Made by a program: the position numbers and the translations under genes
The notes under the pieces: generated by a model
Told to the model about the DNA's origin: nothing
Database searches by the model: none
What the model saw: the letters and a program-made list of their open reading frames with translations, nothing else
Source of the DNA: Symbiodinium natans
Lineage: Eukaryota; Sar; Dinophyceae; Suessiales; Symbiodiniaceae
Length of the DNA: 62,000 nt
Assembly (NCBI GenBank): GCA_905221605.1
Contig: CAJNDS010002182.1
Coordinates: forward strand, 1 to 62,000
Reading direction: 5' to 3'
Shown here: positions 45,196 through 56,992 of the stretch, piece by piece
How the letters are laid out: the number at the start of each line of letters is the position of its first letter
Position numbering within the stretch: the first letter of the stretch is position 1

Positions 45196-45450
45196 TTTTC
45201 CCAAGTTGGCGACAACGAGGGGTACAGGAGAGCGTTAACAGCTGGCGCCAGCAGTTTCGGCCAGAGCAAACACTCGGGTGGTCAATGCCGAGGGCATCAT
45301 ACCCGCAACGCTCATGAACTTGGCTGCCTGTTCACTACACCTCGAGAAGGTGCACGTCCGTCCGCCTTCATGCGGAAAGCTTAGCAGTAATCTGGCTGTG
45401 AGGTCAACGACGCAACTGGCTGCCCACTGTGCCGGGATGAAGTTGCGGCA

Positions 45451-46098
45451 GTGGCTGGACGAAGGCGACAGTTCGCATCGTTGCTTCACGGTGATGTGTG
45501 CGCGCGCTGCGCATCCACCGCGGAAGTAGGCTTCTCTTTCCGTCTCGCCAGTGGGACGGACACTGGCACTCGCACACATGGGCAAAGTCAGCCAGGAGTA
45601 TCAGTGCCGAGGGAGGGCCAGCAGAGCGTCATCGACGAAATGCAGTGATTCCTGCTGCGAGCAAGGGCACAGTGCAGCGAGAACGAGGCCCTGAAGCACT
45701 GGCGGTATTTGCGAGGCCGTCCGGCCAATCGCAACTCGGACAGCGGCCTGGATGGACTGACTTCCCTGTGTACTCAGTGTACTCAGCGTACTCTTCGCCT
45801 GTGGCTTGGTTGAGAATCTCAACGCCCGAATCTTGCAGAAGTGGCCCGACCCCGACCAGCCACGCGCATCGGAGCTCCACGTCGCTCTCTCAGGAGCTGC
45901 CGTGTTGCAGAATTCAAGTGCGCGGCCGCGTCGCCAGTCTCTGGAGGCTCAACAACGCGATGGGCTGCGGCACACAAGGGAGCAAGCCTCAAAAGTCACC
46001 GCCGCAGCACGCCGCCCGTCGTTGCCGATCGAGCGCGGGGCTACCAGTGCATCGCAAAGGGCACGTTTCTGACGGTCCACTGCAAACAAGGCCTCTAG
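45451..46098 (+). pseudogene. Decayed coding segment, unit copy 2
   Basis: Same segment as in copy 1. Here the Trp codon after DEMQ is TGA (45646-45648), whereas the position of the copy 1/3 TAG is a sense codon (SENEALKHWRYLRGRPA). A 4-base insertion near 45780 shifts frame. The lesions are therefore different from those of copies 1 and 3. Confidence 0.5.
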
Positions 46099-46519
46099 GC
46101 GTGCCGACAGCACTTTCTGCGGCTGGCTTTCTTGGGGATGCGACACCTTGGCGCATTTTGCAGCTTGCACTCTGCAGTTCCGGGGCCTCTCGCGTTAAGG
46201 CTCTGCGCACGGCACGAGGCTAAAGCCAACATGTGGATGGACACAAAGCAGAAGGGAAGGACTGGCACGCAGGTGGCTGCACGATGAACCCGACGACGGT
46301 TGGACGGCTGGGCTTTACTTTGGCGGGGACTTCAACCTCTTTGAAGCACAGGCGGCAACGTGCTTTGATGGCATCATCGAACCCTTAAGTCTGTCGGCAA
46401 CGGTGCTTCGATAGCATCGGGAATCCTCAAGCCTGCCTGGCCCCCTTTTCGCGAGGAGCATGCTGCAAGAGCAAGGTCGCTGAGCAAGCAGTCAGACACA
46501 CTGCCTACGTACTTGCCCT

Positions 46520-46745
46520 TGCCTTTCAGTATGGAACGTTGCGGGGCATCAGGGTTGTGATTGCATTGGGGCCCGCCACGGCTTGCTTTAGCATTAGCAG
46601 GCCCTTGACGCGGGCATCAACGTTGTGCAACAGGGTATGGGTCGCACAGGATGAGATGGCACCGAGGCCTGCTGTGCAAGAGCTCACACCGAGCTCTCAA
46701 CGTAGAGTTCTGGGTTTCATGTTTGACGTCGCGGCAAAGCATTGA
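46520..46745 (+). CDS. Coding-like block, unit copy 2 (absent from copy 1)
   Basis: The plus frame GIRVVIALGPATACFSISRP, CNRVWVAQDEMAPRPAVQEL and RRVLGFMFDVAAKH ends in TGA at 46743-46745. It is present in copies 2 and 3 but replaced in copy 1. It may be a terminal exon or a remnant; no family recognised. Confidence 0.35.
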
Positions 46746-46854
46746 CCATCAATTCCGGCCTGTGGAGCACTTGTGGCCGGAGCTGAGGTCCAGGAACAAA
46801 AGAACGGGAGGCTAGCGTGCTAACGGGCATGATGCCATGCTTGCTGCTATCTGG

Positions 46855-46955
46855 GCGAAGCTATGCGAAGCTATGCTAAGCTGCAAGCTTGTTCCGTGCG
46901 AAGCTATGCGAAGGTATGTGAAGTTATGCGAAGCTACGCGAAGCTATGCGAAGCC
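46855..46955. repeat. 10-base minisatellite GCGAAGCTAT, expanded in unit copy 2
   Basis: About eight imperfect copies of GCGAAGCTAT and variants. Copy 3 has only about three at 56595-56625. Because the unit is 10 bases, each added copy changes the frame, so the expansion is not compatible with a conserved ORF here. Confidence 0.9.
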
Positions 46956-49900
46956 GCAAACTTCTTCCATGAAGTACAGGCAAAGCGCCGAGAGGCGCGT
47001 GGCGCAAACTGTGGGCCAAAAGTGCAGCTCCGGACCGAACCGCACATCATCACGTCATCATCTCTCGTCAACTTCATGCAGGGGATCAGCCTAATGAGTC
47101 GTTCTCTGATTTGGCTCGAAGGCAATGACTGGGAGCTTGTCGGACGCTGACGGCGGCGCAGAAGAATGCTCGACGCAGAGGACGACTCGATGCTGGAAGC
47201 ACAGCCATCGTGCCCACACACGTGCCTTCTCGCGGCACCATTCTGCTGAGATGCTGCGAAGGTCCGACTTTGCACTTGCGGCTGTGAGACGCAGGCGCTA
47301 GTTGCGACACCTTGCACGCAACATCACCGCCATCGATGAAACGGCAAGTGTTTTCAAGCACCGCCTTGCAGATTCAGAAGTCGTGCGCTCCCAGGCAAGA
47401 AAGGCTTGGCCATGACGGCATTTCCGCTCGGTCTCGCACTGAAGTGTGCACGTGCAGGCCTGCTTGGAGGGGTGATTCTCTGTGCTATTGCGGGCACCTC
47501 ACCTTACGTGGCGCTTTCCAGCGCTGCCTCTTCTTGCACCCAGCAAGGGGCATCCCGGAAGCTGGCACAGGAGGGTTCATAAGCTCAGCCAGTCTGGAGC
47601 TCAAGAAGGCCGATGTCGGTGCCATCAACAAAGGGCATTCGGGCGAGACCAGCAGAAACTTCTCTGCTCCTCCTGCTTGCACCGTGGCACGGCAATCGGA
47701 ACTGGAAAGTGCAAGGCTTGCGAGCCTGTTCACTGAGAGGCACCGTTTCCGAGGGAAGCCCATTGGACAGTCCGCAGCCGCAGCCGCCTAGCCTGATGCC
47801 AAGCCCTCTGCACATGCCGCTCGTGCGTCTCAACACTTCAAGCCTATAGCTGCAGAAAGTTCCATGTAGGCGAAACGCTCGAGAGCAAGCTGGACCGCGA
47901 CGGTCTCCATGCGTCTGTCCTGAAAGGCACTACTAACTCTTTCGGAGGAAGGGGCAAACTGCTAAAGCTTCCACAAAGGGTCGAGCCCGGCAGGAACCGA
48001 CTTGCTGCATGCCGACGACAGCATCGAAGGAAGAGCTGGCCCATCAGGCCATAAGGCTTTTGCCGGGGACGGCAAGTTGCGGCCAAGCTTGAAGGACGTG
48101 AGTGCCAGGCAACGTCAACAGGAGCCGTCACGAGCACTGCTTGCAGAGGTACTTGCCAGAGCTGAAGACCGCCACATCGGTGCAGCCGGCATTGCATGTT
48201 GAATCTCCGCCGCACTGGACGAAGCCAGGAAAGTGGCTGCGCTGGCTGATACATAAAAACGGCTCAAGGATTGTCTGAGTTCTCAGAAGGTCGTGACCTG
48301 ATTTCTGCAATGCATCAAGTCTTGACAGCCGTGATGCCCACAAGCCGTCCACGCAGGCCCTGCAAGGCTAGCTTGCAGAAAGCGTCATGCCGGCTAAATG
48401 CCGGAGAGCAAGCTGGGCCGGGACGGCATGCGCGTAAGTGCCCTGATCGACATCACGAGGCCTAGTCCGCTGCAACGGCAGATACAGGACGACATGCTGA
48501 ATGCGGGGTGCGGCGCCGTTCTCTCCTCCCCGTCCGCAGGCTTATTGGCAGCGCATGCGGTGCTCAAGATGCAAACTTACAAAGGGCTGCGCAGCCACTC
48601 CGAGGTAGGAGACTCGTCGTGTGTCCTGGACCCAAAACATGCAAGTCACGACGCACTGAGGCCGGAGCCCGCACGGCATCAGGGACGAAGCATGCAAAAC
48701 AAGGTCGGCCAAAGGCATCCAGGGGACAGCTCATGCGCAAGGCTGGCACAGGGGTGCAGATGCCGATGTCTGCACAAGGAAAGCTCCATGTTTGGACTTC
48801 GCACGACCTGAAGGGCAGCTTCAGAGATCGCCTTCCCGCAGGCAAGAAAGGACTTCTTGCAACGTTCCTTCGGTTCCTTCGCATCGTGCGCAAGGAGCAT
48901 GACTGGCCTACCGTCGATGCTTTAAGTCTTTCAGTCTGGTGTGGCCAACTTTCGGCAACCCGGAGGGGTGGAACATGGGAAGCATGGAAGAACAGGGAAT
49001 GCAAGGGATGACAGCGGGGCCAAGGCAGCCAACCGAAAGCCCCCGCACTCTTGCTTGGCAAGTACTGGGGTATGGAGCACCTAAACACTGACCAGGAATC
49101 CACGTCCGCATGCGGCACCGGCCAAGACAGCAAAGAGGTGTCTGAATGACGGCTCATTCCCTTTGAAACAGCTCGGCAGGGAGCATGCAGCTGCCGCGGC
49201 GCTGCAGCCTGCAAAGAAGTTAAGGCACTCAAGCACACCCCGAGGTCAACTTGGGGGTCAACTTGGCAACCCTGCTGACCGCTTGTCTTGGCCGTTCTCG
49301 TCATCTTCGGTCATGAAGCGCACAAGGTCCTGCAAACAACGTGGAAGAGCGGCTGCACTCGGGAACGCTCCACATGACTGTCTTCCGGCTTGGCGGCGTA
49401 CCCGCAGGCCCTGAAGCTCTGCAGGAGTCACGGGACACCTATGCAAGCACGACGTGCGTGAAGCATCATCAAGCGGCAGCTCGACTCTCACAGCCAGCGC
49501 ATGCACAGGCAAGGCAGTTGAGGGGTGCAGATATGCCGATGTCCGCTAGCCTTGCAGACACACCTCAAGCCCTTGGCAGACATGGCAGACTTGGCAGACT
49601 TGGCAGACTTGGCCGACTTGGCCGCGGCGCGTTGGCGCGAAATGTGAGAACACATGGCCGGGGCGGCGATAGAGCGCCGCCAGAGGGCCCGCATATGGTT
49701 GGTCAAGGCGCTGAAGCGGTGCCCAACCGAGAGGGCTGCCTGTCACCTTGAGCGACGCCGTAGGATGCGCCTCGGGGTGCACCGGGTGCACCTCGCCGGT
49801 CTTCAAAGTCTCGGGGGGTCCTCGGCCAGTTGACTGGAGCTTGGCCCTCATGGTGAAAGTGACGGTTGAACAATGTGAACTATGGCCTACTGCTTAACAA

Positions 49901-51983
49901 TCGAGAAGAGATGGCAAAGGGCAAAGCCCACTACTCATAAGGCTTCGCATCTTCTTGATGCCAGGGTGGGCATCGCAATGATTCACCACGCTTGCCTGGC
50001 GGCTTCATGCAGAATGGGTGTCTCATGTGTCTCACGAAAGGCTGCCAAACCTTCCGCACAGAGGCATGGCCGGTTGGCTCAAGGTCTTTGATGTCTTTGG
50101 GAGCCGGCGGGGTATGATGGCCAAGAAAACTGGCCGGACAGCCGGTGGCATGCACAAAGCTTTTGACAGCTGGCCAACACGAATCCAGAGCACCTTCAAG
50201 GCAAGCCAGTCAACGGCCAGAATGCGCGTGGCCTTCTTCTCGAACACCTTTTGGAAGGGCGCGCTGGCGCTGCCCCTTTCATAGCCTGAAGCTAGACCGC
50301 TGCGCCGCTGCCGGCTCCTGCAAGCATCAAGCCGCTTGCAGCTAGCCACCATCACGTAGCAGTTCGAAGCTTGAGGCATTGGCCCGGATGGGTGGGCCTC
50401 GAGATCCTGGGCCACTCTTGCCCCGCTGTTGGGATTTGAGGCTTTGGTTGGCCGGCATGCCCGGCACCTGCACGTGCATCAGGAACGTGAGGCGATCCGC
50501 ATGCCCGCCTCCGCCAGCACGATGGCTGGGGAGCCACAACAGGCCTGCGTGGGGCCGGCAGATCAGCGACCCTAAGATACACTGCTGGTTATGGCCAGCC
50601 CGCACGGACCCCATCTTACGATACGGCACGTTCTGCATGGGATGCATGAGTGGTGCTTGTGGTACGGACCCCTGCTTTCACAACGGCTTGGCAGCAGGGT
50701 CATGCTGCGGTGTCTATCTCTGCGTGGCAAGGACACGATGCCCATACACACCCTCCACCCGCCTCACAAAAGCAAACGTTGAAGGAGCGAATGCCCTTTG
50801 CACGAGACCTGGGCTCAGCCACGCCTACCGAAGACTTAGCCGGTCTTGTGCCTGCACTTCACTTCGGAGGGTTGTGGCTCAAGCTCCGGCGCGGCCAGAG
50901 TCATGCAAAGGAGGGTTGGCGGTTTCAGCAGGGCCCCGGCAGACGCAGAGCCACGTGCAATGTGACACTGATGATCCAATGCTCCCGTGGGTTTAGGCTG
51001 CAAGAGAAGCAGCTAAGCCGCAAAAGAGATGGCGTGGGGGAGGAGCTGGATCTGTCACAGTCATGGACAGTGGGGAGGCGTTGTGCCAAAATTGACACGT
51101 GCGCAGCCGGTGGGAAAAGCATGACCCACTGCTGGGCTGGCAGGCGTTCGCTGCCTGAGAGGCCTGGCGGGCAGACCTCCACGCAACCTTCGAATTCGCA
51201 TAGCTCGCCAGCAGCATCAGCGAGGGTCGTTGCAGCCAATTCATCGAGGAAGACACGAGGTCGTATACAAAAGCTGGCCCAGCAAGCTCTAGTCTGTCTC
51301 GCCTTGCAGCACGCTTCCTGCACTGAATCGTATCAGATGTTGCCTGAGTTCTGGGCCAGGCTCAGGGTGCAAGGGTCTGAACGGGCGGTGGCTTCACGCA
51401 GCGAGCGAAACGCAAATCGCGAGGGACGGCATTCGAAACAAGCTTCGCCATATGGACCTGCGCTATGTGCACACCTTCCGCAAGTCACCCGCTTGGCCCG
51501 CTTGGCCACATGGCGTCATGCAAGTTTTGACAACGAGGAGAAGCGGCAAAAAGGGTCGCAAGCTCACATCCGACGTCACACGAGACGCAAGATGCGGCTC
51601 GCTAGAGCATTGCGCAGTGTATGGGCAACGGACGACGACAAGTGCGATTCAGGCAACCTATGCGTTGACAAGCAAACTGAAAGAGCACATGTTTGGTATC
51701 TGCGCCAGTGGGAGTTGTTGGAGCAGACGGGCCTGCTCAAGACGTGGCAGTCGAGGGCACTGCTCCAGGCTCGCCCCGAGGCAGCAGATGGACATTGGAG
51801 GAGATGGTGCGTGAAGTTAAAAAGACAGGTGAAAGACAGGTGAAAGACAGGTTATCGACTGGTATGTGCAACATGAAGTCCGGAGTCCAGCATGCAAAGG
51901 CTTCGCTGAGGGCCAGTTCCTGGACCGTCTAGCGCTGGATCTCTCCATTCTGTGGCCGGTGTGGCTCGCAGTGCTTCTTGCTA

Positions 51984-52295
51984 GCTAGATCACGTGTTCA
52001 AATGCGCTGCAAGGTTGGCACCACGCTTCGAGGGACTAACGAGCAATCTGAGGAACGTTCTGGGCAACCCAGCTACCGTAAGCTTGATGGAGGTATGCAC
52101 GTGACAAGAGCAGGTCCCCCCAAGAGCTATCACCCAAGCAGAAGGTTGCAAGACATTTCTGACGAGGAACCGACGGATGGCAGTATGCCATCGAGCGGCG
52201 CGTCGCAGCAAAGGCTGGCTGCATGCCATGAGTCGATCACACAGCCGCAGCAGCACGGTGCCGCGCGCTCCGCGAATGGTGTGCATGAGGCATGA
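51984..52295 (+). CDS. Frame-conserved segment, unit copy 2
   Basis: Counterpart of 41845-42165. It carries an extra Ser codon (ERSGQPSY), lacks three codons (DISD-EEPTDGS) and lacks one codon near the C-terminus, and keeps the same stop. Confidence 0.45.
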   Translation, partial: ARSRVQMRCKVGTTLRGTNEQSEERSGQPSYRKLDGGMHVTRAGPPKSYHPSRRLQDISDEEPTDGSMPSSGASQQRLAACHESITQPQQHGAARSANGVHEA

Positions 52296-54112
52296 ACACA
52301 TGTAGCCCTGCGACGATCAGGAAGCTCTCGGCTGCCTGCCGGCCTCAGCGTACATGCACTGCCATCACGCAAGTCTCGGCATGCCTTGTCTAAAGTTGGG
52401 ACATTGAAACTTCCGCTTCATCGCAGCAGAGGCCTGCCAGCCGCCTCGAATCGCCCAGCTCTCTTCAAGCGTGCTTGCGCCAGGGCAGAAGCAGACAGGG
52501 CTCGAAGTCGGGTGCGAAGCAACGGCAGGCGAGAGCTTGTTCAGCTCGCGTAGGTCGCGCAGCGATCGGACCTCGGATCGGCTGCCTCAAAAGTCTCCAA
52601 AGCTTCGCTCCGGCAGCATCACGACATGCCATTGCGGCCAGCCTCTCTCTGGCACTCGGGATGCAACTGTGCAATGACACCGCGGGGCTTACTAGTCAGG
52701 AGTTAGGGGCGACAACCCGCCGTGGCAAAACCACAACTCGGGCAAGCAGCCAAGCAAGAACGCGGCATCAGCGCCGGCACAGCTTTCCCCATAAGTCCCA
52801 TAGGCCTTATCATACGCGCACTCTCTCACGACAGCTCCCGTGAGCAAGAAGCCGCAGGCCATGGAAAGGAGACAACTGAAAGCGGGCGAGCGCGTGGATG
52901 CAGCCAGGGGGGTTCGGAACTTCTCTCGGAGTCGCACGGGCAGTCTCACGGTCAACGCACTGGACCTGCGGGCGAGAAGGCAGCGGGCCAAGAGGAGGGG
53001 AAGCCCAAGGCCACCGTGAACGAAACGGCAATGTCTGCAACCTGGGAGATCGGATGCCTTAAGCAGTCGGCAGCTAAAGGACAGTATGCAGACCATTGGG
53101 ACGGCAAGCTGATGTCAAGCGACAACTCTTAAAGGTACGGACAGCACACTTGGCATCGACGCGGATGTGTGCGGGGCAGGAACTTCCGAACAAGAAGGCA
53201 TGACATGGAGGACTTCTTGCATCTAACTGCTGGCATAACTTCTGGTCAGCCCGGGAGGCTGAGGGGGGATATCTTGGCGAGCGCTATGCGACAATCAGCC
53301 ATGTAACTGCCATGCAGTATGTCTCGAAAATACTCTGCATTGAGGAGCATTGCATTTTGCCAATAGTCGGGCATGAACGTCAGCTGGGTGACTCGAATGA
53401 CAGCATGTCCGGCAGCAAGCCTGCTTCTGGCATCATGGCAATCTCTCGCATCAAGGCCATCCCAGTTTGAGCTCTATCTGCGGCTCAGAACCTCGGCACT
53501 CATCGATGTCAACGACATCAGCTGGTCTCCGTCACGCTGTAGACTGCAGACAAGGTAGCGCTAGCAGATGCAAAACCTGGGCGGCACAGACATACCCTTG
53601 CAAAACCGAAAGTGAAAAAGGGCATGGTGACTGTAATCTTTACATCCGGCTCAAAATCTTGAACAACTGGCTGGCTAAGGTGCAGGTCAGACGCGTTCCT
53701 CCCACGGCGTTGTCCGTCCAGTCACATCCTCTCGCCAGGGTCTCCATGCCGTTGCATAAGCCAGCACGCCCTGCCTGCAAGGATGGTGGAAAGGGGACAT
53801 GTGGCATTTAGTCCGATCTTGCCCCAACCCGCGCTGGTTGAGAAGCTCCGGCTTTGCATATTTCGGCAATCTTTTGTTTATGCTTTGTGACAGTTAGGCG
53901 GGCGAAGCCCCAGGGCCTCATCAAATGGAGGCAGCAGCAAGAGGCAACAAAAAAGAACTGTTCCTCGAGCCGAGAAGATTAGCAGGGCAGCTCAGAGATG
54001 CCGGGAAACCATACCTTGTTGTGCAAGAATAACGGATAACGGCCCCTGCGACAACTGCTCATCCCGAAGTGTCTCGTTTTCATGCATCCCAAGCAAAATA
54101 CTGTACGCACAC

Positions 54113-54250
54113 GCGCCCGCACCCACCCACACCCACACCCACACCCACACCCACACCCACACCCACCCCACGCCCACGCCCACGCCCAAACCCACACCCA
54201 CACCCACACCCACACCCACACCCACACCCACACCCACACCCAACGCCGCC
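54113..54250. repeat. CCCACA hexamer microsatellite with CCCACG variants
   Basis: About 22 copies of CCCACA with CCCACG/CCCAAA variants at 54165-54195, followed by a GC-rich CGCCCCCGATG repeat (54245-54290). Confidence 0.95.
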
Positions 54251-54409
54251 CCCGATGCCGCCCCCGATGGCGCCCCCACGCCGCCCCGGGCCGCCCCACG
54301 CCACCCGCACGCCCGCACAAACAGATAGATTGATTTTCCTTTACACACAATTGCAACGGCACATGCGGATAGGCATACGCATACACATGCCCATACCCAT
54401 ACCCATACA

Positions 54410-54546
<137 letters not shown>

Positions 54547-55241
54547 TACAACTTTCGGTGGTGCAGACCCTTCACTTGGAACCTCACGGCGTGTACATTA
54601 CATCCGTCATGCTGTTTCAATTGCCGGCTTTGTCACAGTAATGTTTGTGGAATGAAGAAGGTTATCTGTTGCGATCCGATTTCTCTGGCTGCGGGGTCTG
54701 CCTGAAACACTGAAGCAATATCGAAAACTTTGCGAGTATAACCAAAACTTTCTAGAACCGCTCAACAAACTGCGGTGCTGCGACTCCACTCATCGACGAG
54801 ATCTTGAAACGGGTTTGGGTCACAAGGCGGCAGAACGGCTGAAATCAAAACGTTCACGAGCCTGTCCCCCTCCCCCGCGCCCCCAACTCATTGCCTGAAC
54901 CAAGGCCAAGGCGGACGACGCGTGGCGTCACCCCGCTCAAAGGGAAGACTTGACCCACTAGGCAAACTCGCACGCCTACATCCTTCTTTTCCCAAGTTGG
55001 CGACAACGAGGGGTGCAGGAGAGCGTTAACAGCTGGCACCAGCAGTTTCTGCCAGTGCCAACAGTCGGGTGGTCAATGCCGAGGGCATCATACCCACAAC
55101 GCTCATGAACTTGGCTGCCTGATCACTGCACCTCAAGAAGGTGCACGTCCGTCCGCCTTCATGCGGAAAGTTTAGCAGTAATCTGACTGTGAGGTCAACG
55201 ACGCAACTGGCTGGCCACTGTGCCGGGATGAAGTTGCGGCA

Positions 55242-55889
55242 GTGGCTGGACGAAGGCGACAGTTCGCATCGTTGCTTCACAGCGACGCGTGCGCGCGCTG
55301 CGCATCCACCGCGGAAGAAGGCTTCTCTTTCCGTCTCGCCAGTGGGACGGACACTGGCACTCGCACACATGGGCAAAGTCAGCCAGGAGCATCAGTGCCG
55401 AGGGAGGGCCAGCAGAGCGTCATCGACGAAATGCAGTGGTTCCTGCTGCGAGCAAAGGCTAAGTGCAGCTAGAACGAGGCCCTGAAGCACTGGCGGTATT
55501 TGCGAGGCCGTCCGGCCAGTCGCAATTCGGACAGCGGCCTGGACAGACCCACTTCCCAGCGTACTCAGCTCAGTGTGCTCTTCGCGTGTGGCTTGGTTGA
55601 GAATCTCAAGGCCCGAATCTTGCAGAAGTGGCCCGACCCCGACCAGCCACGCGCATCGGAGCCCCACGTCGCGCTCGCAGGAGCTGCCGCGTTGCAGTCT
55701 TCAGGTGCGCGGCCCGCGTCGCCGCTCTCTGGAGGCTCAGCAACGCGATGGGCCCTGGATGCCCTGGCGTGCGCTGGTAGGACTGCGGCACAAAAGGGAG
55801 CAAGCATCAAAAGTCATCGCCGCAGCACGCCGCCCGTCGATGCCAATCGAACGCGGGCCTACCAGTGCATCACAAACGGCCCGTCTTAG
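55242..55889 (+). pseudogene. Decayed coding segment, unit copy 3 (longest)
   Basis: Readable in one frame for 216 codons interrupted only by TAG at 55470-55472: RRRQFASLLHSDACARCAST, QSVIDEMQWFLLRAKAKCS, stop, NEALKHWRYLRGRPASRNSD, LVENLKARILQKWPDPDQPR. This copy gives the best view of the ancestral protein, which I do not recognise. Confidence 0.5.
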
Positions 55890-56255
55890 ACGGCGCTTTC
55901 ACATGGTCCACGGTCCACGGAAGACGAGGCCTCTGGGCGAGCCGACGGCGGCTTCTCACACGAGGCCGTGGGACTATGCGGCTGGGTCTCTTTGGGATGC
56001 GGCACCTTGTGGCATTTGCCGCCAACAGCTTGCACTCTGCAGTTCCGGGGCCTCTCGTGTTGAGGCACTGCGCACGGCACAAATTTAAAGCAAACATGCG
56101 GATGGACGCGGGAAGGACCGGCATGCAGGTGGCTGCACGATGAGCCCGACGACGGCAGGGCGGCTGGACTTTACTTCGGCCGGGACCTCAACCTCTTTGA
56201 AGCATAGGCGGACACGTGCTTTGATGGCATCATCGAACCCTTAAGTCTGCCGCAC

Positions 56256-56483
56256 CTTGCCTTGCAGTATGGACCGTTGCGGGGCATCAGGGTTGTGATT
56301 GCACCGGGACCCGCCACGGCTTGCTTTAGCATTGGCAGGCCCGTGATGCGGGCATCAACGTTGTGCAACAGGGTATGGGTCGCACAGGATCTGATGGCAC
56401 CGAGGCCTGCCGTGCAAGAGCTCACGCCGAGCTCTCAACGTAGAGTTCTGGGTTTCATGTTTGACGTCGCGGCAAAGCATTGA
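56256..56483 (+). CDS. Coding-like block, unit copy 3
   Basis: Counterpart of the block at 46520-46745, beginning LQYGPLRGIRVVIAPG and ending at the same TGA (56481-56483). The two copies differ at about half a dozen residues with no indel. Confidence 0.35.
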   Translation, partial: LALQYGPLRGIRVVIAPGPATACFSIGRPVMRASTLCNRVWVAQDLMAPRPAVQELTPSSQRRVLGFMFDVAAKH

Positions 56484-56689
56484 CCATCAATCCCGGCCGG
56501 TGGAGCACTCGCGGCCGGATCTGAGGTCCAGGAGCAAAAGAACGGGAGCCTAGCGTGCTAGCGGGCATGATGGCATGCTTGCTGCTGCTATCTGGGCGAA
56601 GCTATGCGAAGCTATGCTAAGCTGCAAGCTTGTTCCGTGAAGTGCAGGCAGAGTGCGGAAGCGCATGGCACAAACTGTGGGCGAAAAGT

Positions 56690-56992
56690 GCCATAACAGC
56701 TCCGGACCAAAACGCGCTGTTTGAGGCTTTTGCAGCAACTAACAACCCTCGGGCGCTTGCGCGAAAGTCCGCCTTCGTTGCCAGTACTCATGATATCATC
56801 ATGCGATCATATCTCGTCAAGTTCATGCAGGGGATCAGCCAAATGAGCCGTTCTCTGATTTGGCTCGAAGGCAATGACTGGGAGCTGGCCGGACGTCGGC
56901 GGCGGCGCAGAAGAATGCTCGACACGGAGGACGACTCGATGCTGGAAGCACAGCCATGCCCACACACGTGCCTTCTCGCGGCACCTTTCTGA
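56690..56992 (+). CDS. Coding-like block, unit copy 3
   Basis: The plus frame reads NALFEAFAATNNPRALARKS, SYLVKFMQGISQMSRSLIWL, EGNDWELAGRRRRRRRMLDT to a stop at 56990-56992. A helical stretch is followed by an Arg-rich, possibly nuclear-targeting, run. Copy 2 has the related segment at 47050-47250, but with TGA directly after ELVGR (47147-47149). Family unknown. Confidence 0.35.
   Translation, partial: AITAPDQNALFEAFAATNNPRALARKSAFVASTHDIIMRSYLVKFMQGISQMSRSLIWLEGNDWELAGRRRRRRRMLDTEDDSMLEAQPCPHTCLLAAPF

Larger units (their letters stand above)
45196..53592 (+). repeat. Large tandem unit, copy 2 (about 8.4 kb)
   Basis: Offset from copy 1 falls from about 10154 in the middle to 10092 near the right end; at the left end it is about 9807. 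Relative to copy 1 it has an expanded 10-base repeat (GCGAAGCTAT family, 46855-46955), an 11-base duplication of GTGAAAGACAG at about 51830-51851, and several 10- and 18-base deletions at 52440-52560. Similarity ends near 53592. Confidence 0.93.

Noticed and set aside
50650-51843. 397-codon plus frame, the longest in the window
   Set aside because: Not conserved as a frame in unit copy 1, where the corresponding frame stops earlier and about 450 bases are unrelated. Composition varies along it and no domain is visible. Only its last 100 codons look possibly coding.
35389-53592. Large units as LTR retrotransposons
   Set aside because: No direct repeats at the two ends of a unit, no primer-binding site or polypurine tract seen, and no reverse transcriptase, protease or integrase motifs found in the frames I read.
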